In this document: one piece after another, positions 52,396-61,103 of the stretch
Layout: the number at the start of each line of letters is the position of its first letter
Position numbering within the stretch: the first letter of the stretch is position 1
Source: Bombella apis
Lineage (GTDB): Bacteria; Pseudomonadota; Alphaproteobacteria; Acetobacterales; Acetobacteraceae
DNA length: 64,000 bases
Reading direction: 5' to 3'
Assembly: GCF_018221685.1 (NCBI RefSeq)
Contig: NZ_JAGJTM010000004.1
Span: forward strand, 562,287 to 626,286
Notes under the pieces: model-generated
What the model saw: the letters and a program-made list of their open reading frames with translations, nothing else
What the model was told of the DNA's origin: nothing
Databases searched by the model: none
Made by a program: the position numbers and the translations under genes

Positions 52396-53667
52396 ATGGT
52401 GGCAACAGGCTGGCGGAATAGAGTGACTTCAAGGCCGTTATTTCAGACAGTATCTTCATCCCGTCATGGGAGAAGCGGTGGGGCGTTTTTTCTGCTGGCG
52501 TTGTTTGCTGGCATGTTGGGGGGCGCCATGGGGTTGCCTTTCCTGCATGTGCATCCGTCTCCTGGTGTCGTTGTGTCCCATGCCGTGCTGATGACATTTT
52601 ATGTTGTATGCCCGGCTTTTCTGGGCGGGATGGCCCGCTGGTTCCTGCCGGACCTGCTGAAAGGCGAGGGCATGGCGCTGCCGTTTGCGGTCCGTACCGG
52701 TTTTGGCGTGCTGGCTGTAGGTGCCTTTCTGCTGCCGGTCATGCCGTTTGTCGGGCTGGCTCTCTGGAGCATTGGCGTGCTGGCGCTGGCTTTCAATGTG
52801 CTGGCCACGGTTCTGGAGATGCGGTCCATCCCCTTCCGTGATTGTCCGCCGCTGGTCTGGGCGTTTCTGGCCAATGCTCTGTCTGTGCTCATCATCGCTC
52901 CCGTTCTGCTGGCTTTTCTGCTGCGGAGTGGTCTGGCTGGTGCCGGGCCTGAAGCCCTTCTGACGGTTCTGCGTGGCAGTGTGGAAATGACCCTGCTGAG
53001 CGTGCCTTCGCTTGGCATCATCATGGCTGCTCTTCTGCCCGGGCAGAAGGAGCAGGGGTGGGTACCCCGCTGTGCTCCCCATGCGTTTGGCGTCATGGGT
53101 GTGGTGCCTGTTCTGCTCTGGGCTGACCATCTCTTCGGCGGGCTTCCGTCATCGGTTTACAGCGCTGGATTAAGCATCGGGCTAGGGGTTCCCTGTCTGG
53201 TTCTTCTCGTAGCCTTTGCCAGGGATATATGGCGTACTGCCCTGCCATCGGGGCCAGTGGCGGCCTGGGCTTCCGGTGGGCTTGTATTGCTGCTTGCTGG
53301 CTGGGCCGCCATGCTGACCGAACCAGTCTGGGGCATACAGGGGGTGCCGCCGGGGGCCTTCGTTCTGGGGGCGGCAGGGCATCAGCTTGTGATGTTCGGC
53401 AGCCTTCTTGCTCTCAGTGCAGCTTTCTATGGCTGGTGCGGGGCCAGACTGGCACGGTGGGGGCGATCTTTCTCCATTTTTGGCATGATTCATGCTTTCA
53501 TCACGTTTGTCGGGGCGCTCTGTTCCATTCTGCCGCAGCTGATCGTGCCTGCCGTGCTGTTGATGGGCTGCAGCCTGCTCATGTTCGCCCTGTCTGCCGG
53601 AATGGTCTGGTATGGCCTGCTGGTAGAGCGGACCCAGGGGACAATGGGGCTTTTTCCTGAAGAGTAA
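52396..53667 (+). CDS. Degenerate cytochrome c oxidase subunit I (CtaD)-like membrane protein
   Basis: A 423-residue, roughly 12-helix membrane protein. By-eye comparison with heme-copper oxidase subunit I shows clear collinearity. SHAVLMTFYVVCPAFLGG (61-78) matches the first heme-a ligand helix (His62). EMTLLSVPSLGII (197-209) matches the HPEVYI segment without its His and Tyr. LWADHLFGG (241-249) matches WAHHM, and GHQLVMFGSLLALSAAFYGW (328-347) matches the TM10 heme-ligand helix (His329). Low-spin heme ligands seem kept; most heme-a3/CuB ligands are lost. It precedes ctaB by 11 bases. The start is uncertain. Confidence 0.7.
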   Translation: MVATGWRNRVTSRPLFQTVSSSRHGRSGGAFFLLALFAGMLGGAMGLPFLHVHPSPGVVVSHAVLMTFYVVCPAFLGGMARWFLPDLLKGEGMALPFAVRTGFGVLAVGAFLLPVMPFVGLALWSIGVLALAFNVLATVLEMRSIPFRDCPPLVWAFLANALSVLIIAPVLLAFLLRSGLAGAGPEALLTVLRGSVEMTLLSVPSLGIIMAALLPGQKEQGWVPRCAPHAFGVMGVVPVLLWADHLFGGLPSSVYSAGLSIGLGVPCLVLLVAFARDIWRTALPSGPVAAWASGGLVLLLAGWAAMLTEPVWGIQGVPPGAFVLGAAGHQLVMFGSLLALSAAFYGWCGARLARWGRSFSIFGMIHAFITFVGALCSILPQLIVPAVLLMGCSLLMFALSAGMVWYGLLVERTQGTMGLFPEE

Positions 53668-53678
53668 GGTGTTTTTCC

Positions 53679-54644
53679 ATGCAGGCATCATCCGGTCTTT
53701 CGGCCTCTCCACTGGCCCGTTTTCTGGGGGCGCTGCGTGTCGAGGGACATGCTGGTGATACGGCTCTGCAAGATTGGGTGGCGCTGCTCAAACCACGAGT
53801 GATTTCACTTGTGGTCTTCACCGGGTTGGCGGGCATGGCCGTAGCGCCGAAATGGCCGTCCGTACCTGTCGGGCTGGTTATCATTGCCTGCATCTGCATC
53901 GGGGCCGGTGCGGCGGGTGCCATCAACATGTGGTATGATCGTGACATTGATGCGATCATGAAGCGGACCCGCATCCGTCCTGTTCCCGGAGGGCGGGTCG
54001 AACCGACGAGTGCGTTGGTTTATGCGGTTGTGCTGTCGGTAGCCTCCGTTGTGCTGCTCTGGTTGGCGACCAACCTGCTGGCGGCAGGGATTCTGGCTTT
54101 TTCCATCTTTTTTTATGGTGTGATCTACACCATGTGGCTCAAGCGCAGCACGCCGCAGAACATCGTGATTGGCGGCGCAGCCGGAGCTTTCCCCCCCATG
54201 ATCGGTTGGGCAGCGACGATGGGATCGCTGGACGTGCTGCCGGTGGTGATGTTCGCCATCGTCTTTCTGTGGACGCCTCCGCATTTCTGGTCGCTCTCTC
54301 TTTATGCGTGCAAGGATTACGAGAGTGCGGGCATCCCCATGCTGCCAGTCGTGAAGGGCGCACGCCATACACGCTGGCAGATCGTCATCTACACTTTCAT
54401 TCTGGGGGCCGTGTCTCTCGTGCCGAGCGTGGTCGGGCAGTGTGGCTGGTTCTACACGGTCTGTGCCAGCCTGCTGGACCTCGGTTTCATCTATTACGGC
54501 CTGCGGGTCCTGTTCGACAGACAGGATGAGAAGGGGAACAGCCTGACGAAAGATAAACCGGCCCGTCATGCGTTTCGCTATTCACTGGCCTATCTGTTCT
54601 TCCTCTTCTGTGGCCTTCTGATTGACAGGGTTCTTCTGGCATGA
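53679..54644 (+). CDS. ctaB: Protoheme IX farnesyltransferase (heme O synthase)
   Basis: CtaB attaches a farnesyl group to protoheme to give heme O, the cofactor of bo3-type ubiquinol oxidases and precursor of heme A. The UbiA-family signature NMWYDRDIDAIMKRTRIRPV with PGGRV is present (about residues 85-110), a second Asp-rich loop lies in LYACKDYESAGIPMLPVV, and about nine membrane helices are apparent. Length 321 is typical. It follows a CtaD-like gene and overlaps a 36-codon coxF-like gene. In acetic acid bacteria heme O would serve the quinol oxidase. Confidence 0.95.
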   Translation: MQASSGLSASPLARFLGALRVEGHAGDTALQDWVALLKPRVISLVVFTGLAGMAVAPKWPSVPVGLVIIACICIGAGAAGAINMWYDRDIDAIMKRTRIRPVPGGRVEPTSALVYAVVLSVASVVLLWLATNLLAAGILAFSIFFYGVIYTMWLKRSTPQNIVIGGAAGAFPPMIGWAATMGSLDVLPVVMFAIVFLWTPPHFWSLSLYACKDYESAGIPMLPVVKGARHTRWQIVIYTFILGAVSLVPSVVGQCGWFYTVCASLLDLGFIYYGLRVLFDRQDEKGNSLTKDKPARHAFRYSLAYLFFLFCGLLIDRVLLA

Positions 54645-54751
54645 GCGATCATAACACTCCTTCCCGCCGCCAGGGCCGTCTCTTCGGCATCGTTCTCGGG
54701 CTTTCCTTTTTCACGCTGGCCCTGTTCGTGGTGGCTTTGTACCGACTGTGA
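54641..54751 (+). CDS. Very small CoxF-like membrane protein
   Basis: A 36-residue product begins MSDHNTPSRRQGRLFG, continues as one hydrophobic helix (about residues 15-33) and ends YRL. Its ATG overlaps the ctaB stop (ATGA). In alphaproteobacterial aa3 oxidase operons, a gene for a similarly short, basic-then-hydrophobic protein (CoxF) sits directly after ctaB and before ctaG/ctaE, so position and shape suggest a CoxF relative. A terminator follows 22 bases after the stop; no ctaG or ctaE is present. Homology is inferred, not proven. Confidence 0.65.
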   Translation: MSDHNTPSRRQGRLFGIVLGLSFFTLALFVVALYRL

Positions 54752-54773
54752 CGTCTTCTCGTAGATGGGAAAG

Positions 54774-54822
54774 AAAACCCCGCCTGCCTGTCCATGAAAG
54801 GTTCAGGCAAGCGGGGTTTTTT
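54774..54822. terminator. Strong terminator after ctaB/coxF-like
   Basis: AAAACCCCGC (54774-54783) pairs with GCGGGGTTTT (54811-54820), extended inward by TGCCTG/CAGGCA, with a T run after the 3' arm. The A run on the other side lets it work for the convergent Tim44-domain gene too. Confidence 0.88.
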
Positions 54823-54878
54823 CATTCAGGTGAGGGCGGCTGAGAGGCAGGGTGGCTGCCTCTCGCCCAGGGGAGTGG

Positions 54879-55856
54879 TCACCCGGCCTGCTGGATGGCG
54901 GAGAGGATCCAGTTACCCCGGCCATCGGCACGGAGGAAGGTCCAGAGTTCCGTGATGGTCTGGCGTTCGGTTTTGCTGCCGTCCAGAACATTGCCCATGC
55001 TGTCGGTCGTGACATCAATGGCGGAATATTGCAGGGCCACGGTGGCGTAGGTGATTGTGCCTTCCCGCCAGGCTTCGGCAAGGTCACCCCGCAGGAACTG
55101 GATATCAGAGACGATGTTGCGGGCACCACGGCTTGTCAGCTCGGAAAGCTGGTTGTTGAAGTAACTGACCATTTCAGGCGTCGCCATGCGCTGGAGGGAC
55201 ATCATGTCCTGTGCGCTCCAGGCAGCCTGTACGTTTATCAGCAACTGCTGGAAGGTGCTGTAATCATCAGGCGTCAGGGTCACGCCCTGCGAAGGAGCCT
55301 GCTGCGGCTGGCTGGTGAAGGGGGAGGAAGCGCCACCGGCTGCACCAAACAGGCCAGAGCCACCTGCATTGCTGGACATGGTGTTGTTGGAAGACCGTTT
55401 CCGCCAGAGTTTGATGAGGAAATTGATGATGAAGGCAACGACCAGCACCTGAATGAGGAAGCCGAAGAAGGACCCGCCGCCTCCGCTGAAACCGCTGAAG
55501 AAGCCATGCCCGCTCAGCATTCCGAACAGCCCGGCCCCAAGGAAGCCACCAGCCAGCCCGGTCAGAAAGGGGTGCCGCATGGCAAAGGGTGGTCGCATGC
55601 TGTTGCCGAAGTTTGGCCGACTGAAGCCGCTCTCCGGTGCCGGAGAGGCATAGGACGGCGTGCGGGGCGTCATGCTGCGGTCCATGGGCCGGGCCCAGTT
55701 GGGGGTGAGGCTGGTGCGGGGCGGGGGGCTATAGGTGCGGGAGCCCCGGCTGCCCAGGGAAGACCCCATGCCAGCTCTGGCATCGGCAGCCGGAGCAAGG
55801 GCAAAGAGTGGCAGGCACAGGGCTGCCGCTGCGAGGGGGAAAAGACGAATACGCAT
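54879..55856 (-). CDS. Tim44-like domain protein with signal peptide and central membrane region
   Basis: A signal-like N-terminus (LFPLAAAALCLPLFALAPA, processed near ADARA) is followed by a Ser/Pro/Arg-rich stretch and a Gly/Phe-rich segment. A membrane helix with a basic end (about 135-160, IQVLVVAFIINFLIKLWRKR) comes next, and then a C-terminal Tim44/MRPL45-type domain (about 200-325, YSTFQQLLINVQAAWSAQD onward). Bacterial Tim44-domain proteins are membrane-associated and of unclear role. ATG 55856 gives the signal peptide; ATG 55877 is upstream. It is the last gene of a thrC-M16-tldE unit. Confidence 0.8.
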   Translation of the reverse strand: MRIRLFPLAAAALCLPLFALAPAADARAGMGSSLGSRGSRTYSPPPRTSLTPNWARPMDRSMTPRTPSYASPAPESGFSRPNFGNSMRPPFAMRHPFLTGLAGGFLGAGLFGMLSGHGFFSGFSGGGGSFFGFLIQVLVVAFIINFLIKLWRKRSSNNTMSSNAGGSGLFGAAGGASSPFTSQPQQAPSQGVTLTPDDYSTFQQLLINVQAAWSAQDMMSLQRMATPEMVSYFNNQLSELTSRGARNIVSDIQFLRGDLAEAWREGTITYATVALQYSAIDVTTDSMGNVLDGSKTERQTITELWTFLRADGRGNWILSAIQQAG

Positions 55857-55863
55857 AATCTGG

Positions 55864-57213
55864 TCAGTCTCCAGCAAGACTCATCTGGTCAATACGGATG
55901 GTTGGGGCGTGATGGCCCGTCATCAGGTTGAGGTCATTGGCGGGGATGAGCCGCGCAAACATGTCAAGCAGATTACCTGCCACCGTGATGCCTGATACAG
56001 GCTCGGCAATCTCGCCATTGCGGATCATGAAGCCTGAACCGCCCCGGCTGTAATCGCCTGTCAGCATGTTGATGGCGTTGCCCATCAGTTCGGTGATGAG
56101 CACACCCTCCCTGATATCACGTCTCAGTTCTTCAGGGGAGTGGGTGCCCGCATGAAGGAACAGGTTGGACGGACCGGGGTGGACATTGCCCCCGCCGGTC
56201 CGGTTGGCCCGGCCATTGCTGGCGGGCAGACCCAGCCTGCGGGCACAGCGGCTGTCCAGCAGCCAGTGGCGAAGCTGCCCGTCTTTCACAAGGTCCAGCG
56301 GCAGGCAGGCCGTGCCCTCACCATCAAAGGGGCGGGAACCGGCAAGACGGGGCAGGGTCGGGTCATCGGTGATGGTGACGCCAGACCCAAATACCGCTTC
56401 ATCCAGCCTGTCCTTGAGGAAGGAAGTCCCCTGCACGATGGCGGATCCATTGATCGCCCCAGCGAGATGCCCCAGCAGGGAGCCGGACACGCGGGGGTCG
56501 AACAGGACCGGATAGAGGCCCGTTCTGGGGCGGGTAGGGTTCAGCCGGGCAAGGGCACGGCGGGCCGCCTCATGGCCCAGCCGGGCAGGATTTTCTAGGT
56601 CGGCCTGATGCACGGCACTGTGCAGGGCATAATCCCGTTGCATCCCTGTTCCTGTTCCCGCCAGGACGCTGACGCCACAGCTGTGGCCGCTGCGCTGATA
56701 CTGGCCGGCAAAGCCGGCACTGGTGGCCAGGGCGATGTCCTGAAGGGTCGTGCTGGTTGAGGCACCACTGCTGTTGGTGATGCCTGCATGTGAGAGGGCT
56801 GCGTCTTCCATCTCACGGGCTCTGTCCAGCAGGGCCGGCGTATCCGGCGTGCCAGAGGGGTCGAACAGGTCGAGCTTTGCAATCGTGCTGGCAGGAACAG
56901 GCATGAGCGGTTCGTCTGCCAGACCGTCATCAGGGGATGGAGGAACGACCCTGGCCATGGCACAGGCCCGTTCTGCAAGCTGTGAGAGGGCTTCCGGCGT
57001 TACGTCATTGCCGGAGACCGTGGCCACACGGCCCTGATGGAAGACACGCAGCCCGAGGGACAGGCTCTCCGCATGGCGGAGGCCTTCCGCCTGACCCTGC
57101 CGGATCATGGCGGAGCGGCTCCGGCCACGGAGCATGACCGCATCGGCATGGTCGGCACCGTGCTGGCGGGCAAACTTCAGGGCGGCCTCAAGATGGGGGA
57201 GCAGATCGGTCAT
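55864..57213 (-). CDS. pmbA: TldD/PmbA-family metalloprotease, TldE (PmbA) subunit
   Basis: TldD and TldE form a heteromeric protease that degrades small unfolded peptides such as CcdA and matures some peptide natural products. The sequence has the family blocks ADAVMLRGRSRSAMIRQG, LGLRVFHQGRVATVSGND, YPVLFDPRVSGSLLGHLAG and the late DYSRGGSGFMIRNGEIAEPV. The HExxxH zinc motif of TldD is absent, as expected for TldE. Length 449 is normal. Its start overlaps the M16 peptidase stop by 4 bases. Confidence 0.88.
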   Translation of the reverse strand: MTDLLPHLEAALKFARQHGADHADAVMLRGRSRSAMIRQGQAEGLRHAESLSLGLRVFHQGRVATVSGNDVTPEALSQLAERACAMARVVPPSPDDGLADEPLMPVPASTIAKLDLFDPSGTPDTPALLDRAREMEDAALSHAGITNSSGASTSTTLQDIALATSAGFAGQYQRSGHSCGVSVLAGTGTGMQRDYALHSAVHQADLENPARLGHEAARRALARLNPTRPRTGLYPVLFDPRVSGSLLGHLAGAINGSAIVQGTSFLKDRLDEAVFGSGVTITDDPTLPRLAGSRPFDGEGTACLPLDLVKDGQLRHWLLDSRCARRLGLPASNGRANRTGGGNVHPGPSNLFLHAGTHSPEELRRDIREGVLITELMGNAINMLTGDYSRGGSGFMIRNGEIAEPVSGITVAGNLLDMFARLIPANDLNLMTGHHAPTIRIDQMSLAGD

Positions 57214-58478
57214 GCGGATTTCAGTGCGGCGTGGATGGCATCTGGCCCGGGGATGTTGCGGGCTGGTCCCATGGTGGTCAGCGTCGGAGCCCCGTTGAAG
57301 ATGGTCCGGGCCATGGCCAGGACGTCTTCTTCCGTTACGGCATCAATCTTGCGGATCATGTCGCTGGTGGAAATGATGCGGTCATGGACCTGGATCTGGC
57401 GGGCGATCTGGGCACAGCGGCTGCCTGTGCTCTCCAGCGACATGAGCAGCGAGGCCTTGAGCTGCGTGCGGGCACGGTCCAGTTCTTGCTTGCTGATTCC
57501 CTTCTGGAGGGTGCTGAGCTCAGTCAGGGCGGCAGGAATCAGTTCGTCCGTCTTGTCTGGCCCGGTCCCGGCATAGAGGCCGAACATGCCGCTGTCCGCA
57601 AAGGGGCTGGCAAAGGTGTAGACGCTGTAGACGAGCCCGCGCCGCTCCCGGATTTCCTGGAACAGACGGGACGACATGCCACCTCCCAGCAGGGTGGAGA
57701 GGATCATGGCACTGTAATAGCCTTTTTCCCGATAGCCGGGGGCGGGGAAACCCAGCAGGAGGTGGACCTGGTCCAGCTTGCGGTCCGTCTGCTTCATCCC
57801 GCCGACATACCGGCCCGGTACGGCCTGTGGTGGCGTGTGCGTGGGCAGGTCGGCAAAATGGGTACGGACGAGGTCGACAACCTCATCATGGTGGAGATTG
57901 CCCGCTGCGGCGATGACCATGTTCTGCGTGCTGTAATGCTCATGCATGTAGGCCATGAGCGTCTCCCGGCTCATGCTGGCGATGCCATCTTCCGTGCCAA
58001 GGATGGGGCGGCCCATGGGCTGATCGGGGTAGGCACATTCCTGGAAATGGTCAAAGACGATGTCATCAGGCGTATCATTCGCCTGACCGATTTCCTGAAG
58101 GATGACACCACGTTCCCGCTCCACTTCTTCCGGCAGAAAGGTGCTGTGGGTGAGGATGTCGCCGATGAGGTCCACGCCAAGTGGCAGATCATCCTTCAGC
58201 AGCTTGACGTAATAGGCCGTGTTTTCTCGGGCCGTGTAGGCGTTGAGATAACCGCCCACATTTTCGATTTCCTCGGCAATGCGGATGGCAGAACGACGCC
58301 CTGTTCCTTTGAAGGCCATATGCTCGAGAAAATGGGCTGCTCCATTGGTGGCTTCGCTTTCATGGCGGGTGCCAGCAGCCACATAGGCTCCGAACGAGAC
58401 GGTTTCGACACGCTCCATCCGTTCCGTCACGATGTTGAGGCCATTTTCAAGAGTCGTACGTCTGATCTGTTCGCTCAT
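57210..58478 (-). CDS. M16-family zinc peptidase (mitochondrial processing peptidase-like)
   Basis: An inverzincin: the HxxEH motif is HFLEHMAFKG (about residues 48-57), with the distal glutamate ligand in RERGVILQEIG. The mid-region glycine-rich segment LGGGMSSRLFQEIRERRGLVYSVY matches the bacterial homologues of the mitochondrial processing peptidase beta subunit. ATG 58478 gives 422 residues and the usual N-terminus (RRTTLENGLNIVTE); ATG 58526 is possible. In alphaproteobacteria this gene typically follows thrC, as it does here. Confidence 0.92.
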   Translation of the reverse strand: MSEQIRRTTLENGLNIVTERMERVETVSFGAYVAAGTRHESEATNGAAHFLEHMAFKGTGRRSAIRIAEEIENVGGYLNAYTARENTAYYVKLLKDDLPLGVDLIGDILTHSTFLPEEVERERGVILQEIGQANDTPDDIVFDHFQECAYPDQPMGRPILGTEDGIASMSRETLMAYMHEHYSTQNMVIAAAGNLHHDEVVDLVRTHFADLPTHTPPQAVPGRYVGGMKQTDRKLDQVHLLLGFPAPGYREKGYYSAMILSTLLGGGMSSRLFQEIRERRGLVYSVYTFASPFADSGMFGLYAGTGPDKTDELIPAALTELSTLQKGISKQELDRARTQLKASLLMSLESTGSRCAQIARQIQVHDRIISTSDMIRKIDAVTEEDVLAMARTIFNGAPTLTTMGPARNIPGPDAIHAALKSA

Positions 58479-58580
58479 GCAGTTCTGCGTGTCCATGATG
58501 TGAGAAGAAGCGGAAAGTGTTTGCAATATGGGGTGCTGGGAGTCTTTTTCCAGTCCCCCCGTTTTTCACGGGGCAGACGG

Positions 58581-58614
58581 AAAAGGGGACAGCCTGACAG
58601 GGCCATCCCCTTTT
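58581..58614 (-). terminator. Hairpin terminator/attenuator between thrC and the M16 peptidase
   Basis: AAAAGGGGA (58581-58589) and TCCCCTTTT (58606-58614) form a 9-bp stem with a T run on the reverse-strand side. It lies between thrC and the M16 gene, so the downstream genes may have their own promoter or receive read-through. Confidence 0.7.
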
Positions 58615-58641
58615 GCCCATGTGTAGCAGCCAGCGGAGGAC

Positions 58642-60039
58642 TCAGCGTCCGCGATGCGCCCGGACAGCCGCTTTGACCTTTTCGAGGTCGTTGGGAAGAA
58701 CCTCATAACGTTCCTTGCGGGAGAAGAGGTCTGCCAGATGCGGCGGCAACTCCGGATGGATGCCGGTTGCTTTCTTTACGGCATCGGGGAACTTGGCCGG
58801 GTGGGCCGTGGCGGCGGCCACCATCGGCACGCCTGCTTCACGGAAGCGCCGCCCCGCTGCCAAGCCGATGGCGGAGTGAGGGTCTGCCAGATAATGGCTT
58901 TCAGCGTAAAGTGCCTTCATCGTGGCGGTCGTCTGCTCGTCACTCAGGGCAACGCCGTGGAAAGTTTCCCGGATCTGCTCCCAGGCGTCATGTGGCACGG
59001 CCATGCAGCCCGTCTGCCGGAATTCTTCCATGATGGCACGGCAGCGGTTGGGATCACGGCCCAGCATCTCGAACAGCAGACGCTCGAAGTTGGACGAAAC
59101 CTGAATGTCCATGGAGGGGGAGAGGCTCGGCTCCACCTGCCGCTTCGTCATGTCGTTGTTCAGAAGGAAGCGGGTCAGGATGTCGTTCCGGTTGGAGCCG
59201 ACACAGAGATGATCGACAGGCAGCCCCATCTGGCTGGCCACCCAGGCGGCCAGGATGTTGCCGAAGTTGCCGGTTGGCACGGCGAAGGAAACCGGGCGGT
59301 CCGGCCCACCAAGAGCGAGGGCGGAGCGGACATAATAGGGAATCTGGGCTGCAATGCGGGCCCAGTTGATGGAGTTGACGGCGGAGAGGGCGCAGTCCGT
59401 ACGGAAGGATTCATCGGCGAACATGGCTTTGACCATGTCCTGACAGTCATCAAAGTCGCCTTCCACGGCGATGTTGAGGACGTTGTCCTCCAGCACTGTG
59501 GTCATCTGGCGGCGCTGGACTTCCGACGTCCGGCCATGGGGATGGAGAATGACGATGGACACATGTTCCCGGCCACGGAAGGCCTCGATGGCGGCGGATC
59601 CTGTATCGCCCGATGTGGCACCGACAATGGTCACATGGTGGTTGCGCTGTTTCAGTACATGTTCGAAGAGGCGGCCAAGCATCTGCATGGCCATGTCCTT
59701 GAAGGCGAGCGTCGGGCCGTGGAACAGCTCCAGCGAAAAGAGACCATCCTCCACTTCCACCAGCGGTGCTACGGCGGCATGGTCGAATTGTCCGTAGACG
59801 TCGTGCGCCATGGTACGGAGTGTGTCACGGTCTATGCTGCCCTCGGTGAACAGGCCGATGACCTCTGCCGCAAGGTCGGCATAGGAGAGGGTGCGCCAGC
59901 CTGTCAGGGTCTCGCGGGGGATATGCGGCCAGTGATCGGGCATGTAGAGCCCGCCATCACCGGCCAGACCGCTGAGCAGAATATCGGAAAAGTCGGGGGC
60001 AGCGGCATCCAGTGTGCCGCGGGTAGATCGATAACGCAT
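58642..60039 (-). CDS. thrC: Threonine synthase
   Basis: ThrC converts O-phosphohomoserine to threonine with pyridoxal phosphate. The N-terminus MRYRSTRG is typical of the long proteobacterial type. The PLP lysine is in HGPTLAFKDMAMQMLG, GATSGDTGSAAIEAFRG is the phosphate cup, and SFAVPTGNFGNILA is another conserved block. Length 465 is normal. It precedes the M16 peptidase gene and follows, after 26 bases, the yellow-like gene of the iron operon. Confidence 0.95.
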   Translation of the reverse strand: MRYRSTRGTLDAAAPDFSDILLSGLAGDGGLYMPDHWPHIPRETLTGWRTLSYADLAAEVIGLFTEGSIDRDTLRTMAHDVYGQFDHAAVAPLVEVEDGLFSLELFHGPTLAFKDMAMQMLGRLFEHVLKQRNHHVTIVGATSGDTGSAAIEAFRGREHVSIVILHPHGRTSEVQRRQMTTVLEDNVLNIAVEGDFDDCQDMVKAMFADESFRTDCALSAVNSINWARIAAQIPYYVRSALALGGPDRPVSFAVPTGNFGNILAAWVASQMGLPVDHLCVGSNRNDILTRFLLNNDMTKRQVEPSLSPSMDIQVSSNFERLLFEMLGRDPNRCRAIMEEFRQTGCMAVPHDAWEQIRETFHGVALSDEQTTATMKALYAESHYLADPHSAIGLAAGRRFREAGVPMVAAATAHPAKFPDAVKKATGIHPELPPHLADLFSRKERYEVLPNDLEKVKAAVRAHRGR

Positions 60040-60065
60040 GCCCCCACTATATCACCGAAACGCCA

Positions 60066-61103
60066 TCAGGGCAGGGTAATTTCCAGAAGATGCTGGTGAT
60101 TGGTTATTGGGGCCGGATTCGTGCCGTTTTCCGGCATGGCGGAACCGGTCAGGACAGCCAGCCGTCCCGGCACGCCTGAGCGGCCTTTGAGCAGTGTGAC
60201 GGCCTGGGCATCATAGAGTTTCTCATCATGAAGCAGGCGCCAGGGCAGGCGGTCGGCACCAAAGGCGAGCAGGTCTCCATGTTCGATGTCGATCATGTAG
60301 ATCGTGTCATCCCGGCTGATGGTCATGCCGCCAAGGCTGGGGGTACGGCGCCAGTTTGTCATGGCTTCTATCCGTTCCGCCGGGCCAAGGCTGGAATCGG
60401 TCAGAATGTCAGTTCCGATTCGGTAAAGTGGCCCTGTCGGGGTCTGATAAAACAGCCAGTTTTTGCCGTGGTCCAGTAGGAGGAAGCGCACGTTGCCCCC
60501 CGTTTTGGGCTGCCCCTGTGCCGTCGTGACGGGCTGGCCATGCCTGATGAGAGGGGCATGGCTGCTGAGGGAGGGGGCGCCTTCCAGCAGACGCTCTGCA
60601 TGACCGCTCCTGAGGTCGATGATGACGAAAGCCGGAACGCCGTCATCGACCAGAAAAGCTTTGCTGTCCGTGACCTGAAGGGCCGAAATGTGGCTGCCGA
60701 CGGCCAGGGCATTGCTGAAGCCGATATGGTTGAGGATGACCCCTGTATCCGGTGCGATATTGAGCAGTGCGGGCGTGGGCGCCTGTGTTACGGCCCAGAG
60801 GCCCTGGGATGTCGCCGTCAGGGCCGTGATGGCGGGCAACTCGTCCATCAGGAGAGTGAGGCGGCTGTCCACGGGGTCCAGACGATAGATCTTGCCCGTC
60901 ATACCCAAGGCGAAGGGGGACCCATCGGGAAGGGAATTCAGCGAGGGGGCCAGCGGCAGGCTCAGCTCATGTTCGCCAACAATCCGGGCCTGCACATGGG
61001 CGTCCTGCCAGGGGCGGTCTGCTCTGGCAGCGGGGCTGAGCCCCAGAACGGCGGCCGACATGATAAGGGCTGAGGTCAGCAGTGAGGACAGACGTATTTT
61101 CAT
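60066..61103 (-). CDS. Secreted yellow/major royal jelly protein-like beta-propeller
   Basis: A signal peptide is clear (residues 1-28, ending ARAD). The 345-residue protein has the repeat style of the yellow/MRJP family (royal-jelly-like): HISALQVTDSKAFLVDDGVP then FVIIDLRSGHAERLLEG, GPLYRIGTDILTDSSLG, and SLGGMTISRDDTIYMIDIEH. Bacterial members are putative secreted six-bladed propellers of unproven activity; insect relatives include amine-binding proteins and dopachrome-converting enzymes. The start overlaps the upstream small membrane gene by 4 bases, placing it in a Fur-controlled operon. Family call is by pattern recognition. Confidence 0.68.
   Translation of the reverse strand: MKIRLSSLLTSALIMSAAVLGLSPAARADRPWQDAHVQARIVGEHELSLPLAPSLNSLPDGSPFALGMTGKIYRLDPVDSRLTLLMDELPAITALTATSQGLWAVTQAPTPALLNIAPDTGVILNHIGFSNALAVGSHISALQVTDSKAFLVDDGVPAFVIIDLRSGHAERLLEGAPSLSSHAPLIRHGQPVTTAQGQPKTGGNVRFLLLDHGKNWLFYQTPTGPLYRIGTDILTDSSLGPAERIEAMTNWRRTPSLGGMTISRDDTIYMIDIEHGDLLAFGADRLPWRLLHDEKLYDAQAVTLLKGRSGVPGRLAVLTGSAMPENGTNPAPITNHQHLLEITLP

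Noticed and set aside
54852-55931. 359-codon forward frame over the Tim44-domain gene
   Set aside because: Gly-rich translation with no domain; the reverse strand gives a signal peptide, membrane helix and Tim44-like domain.
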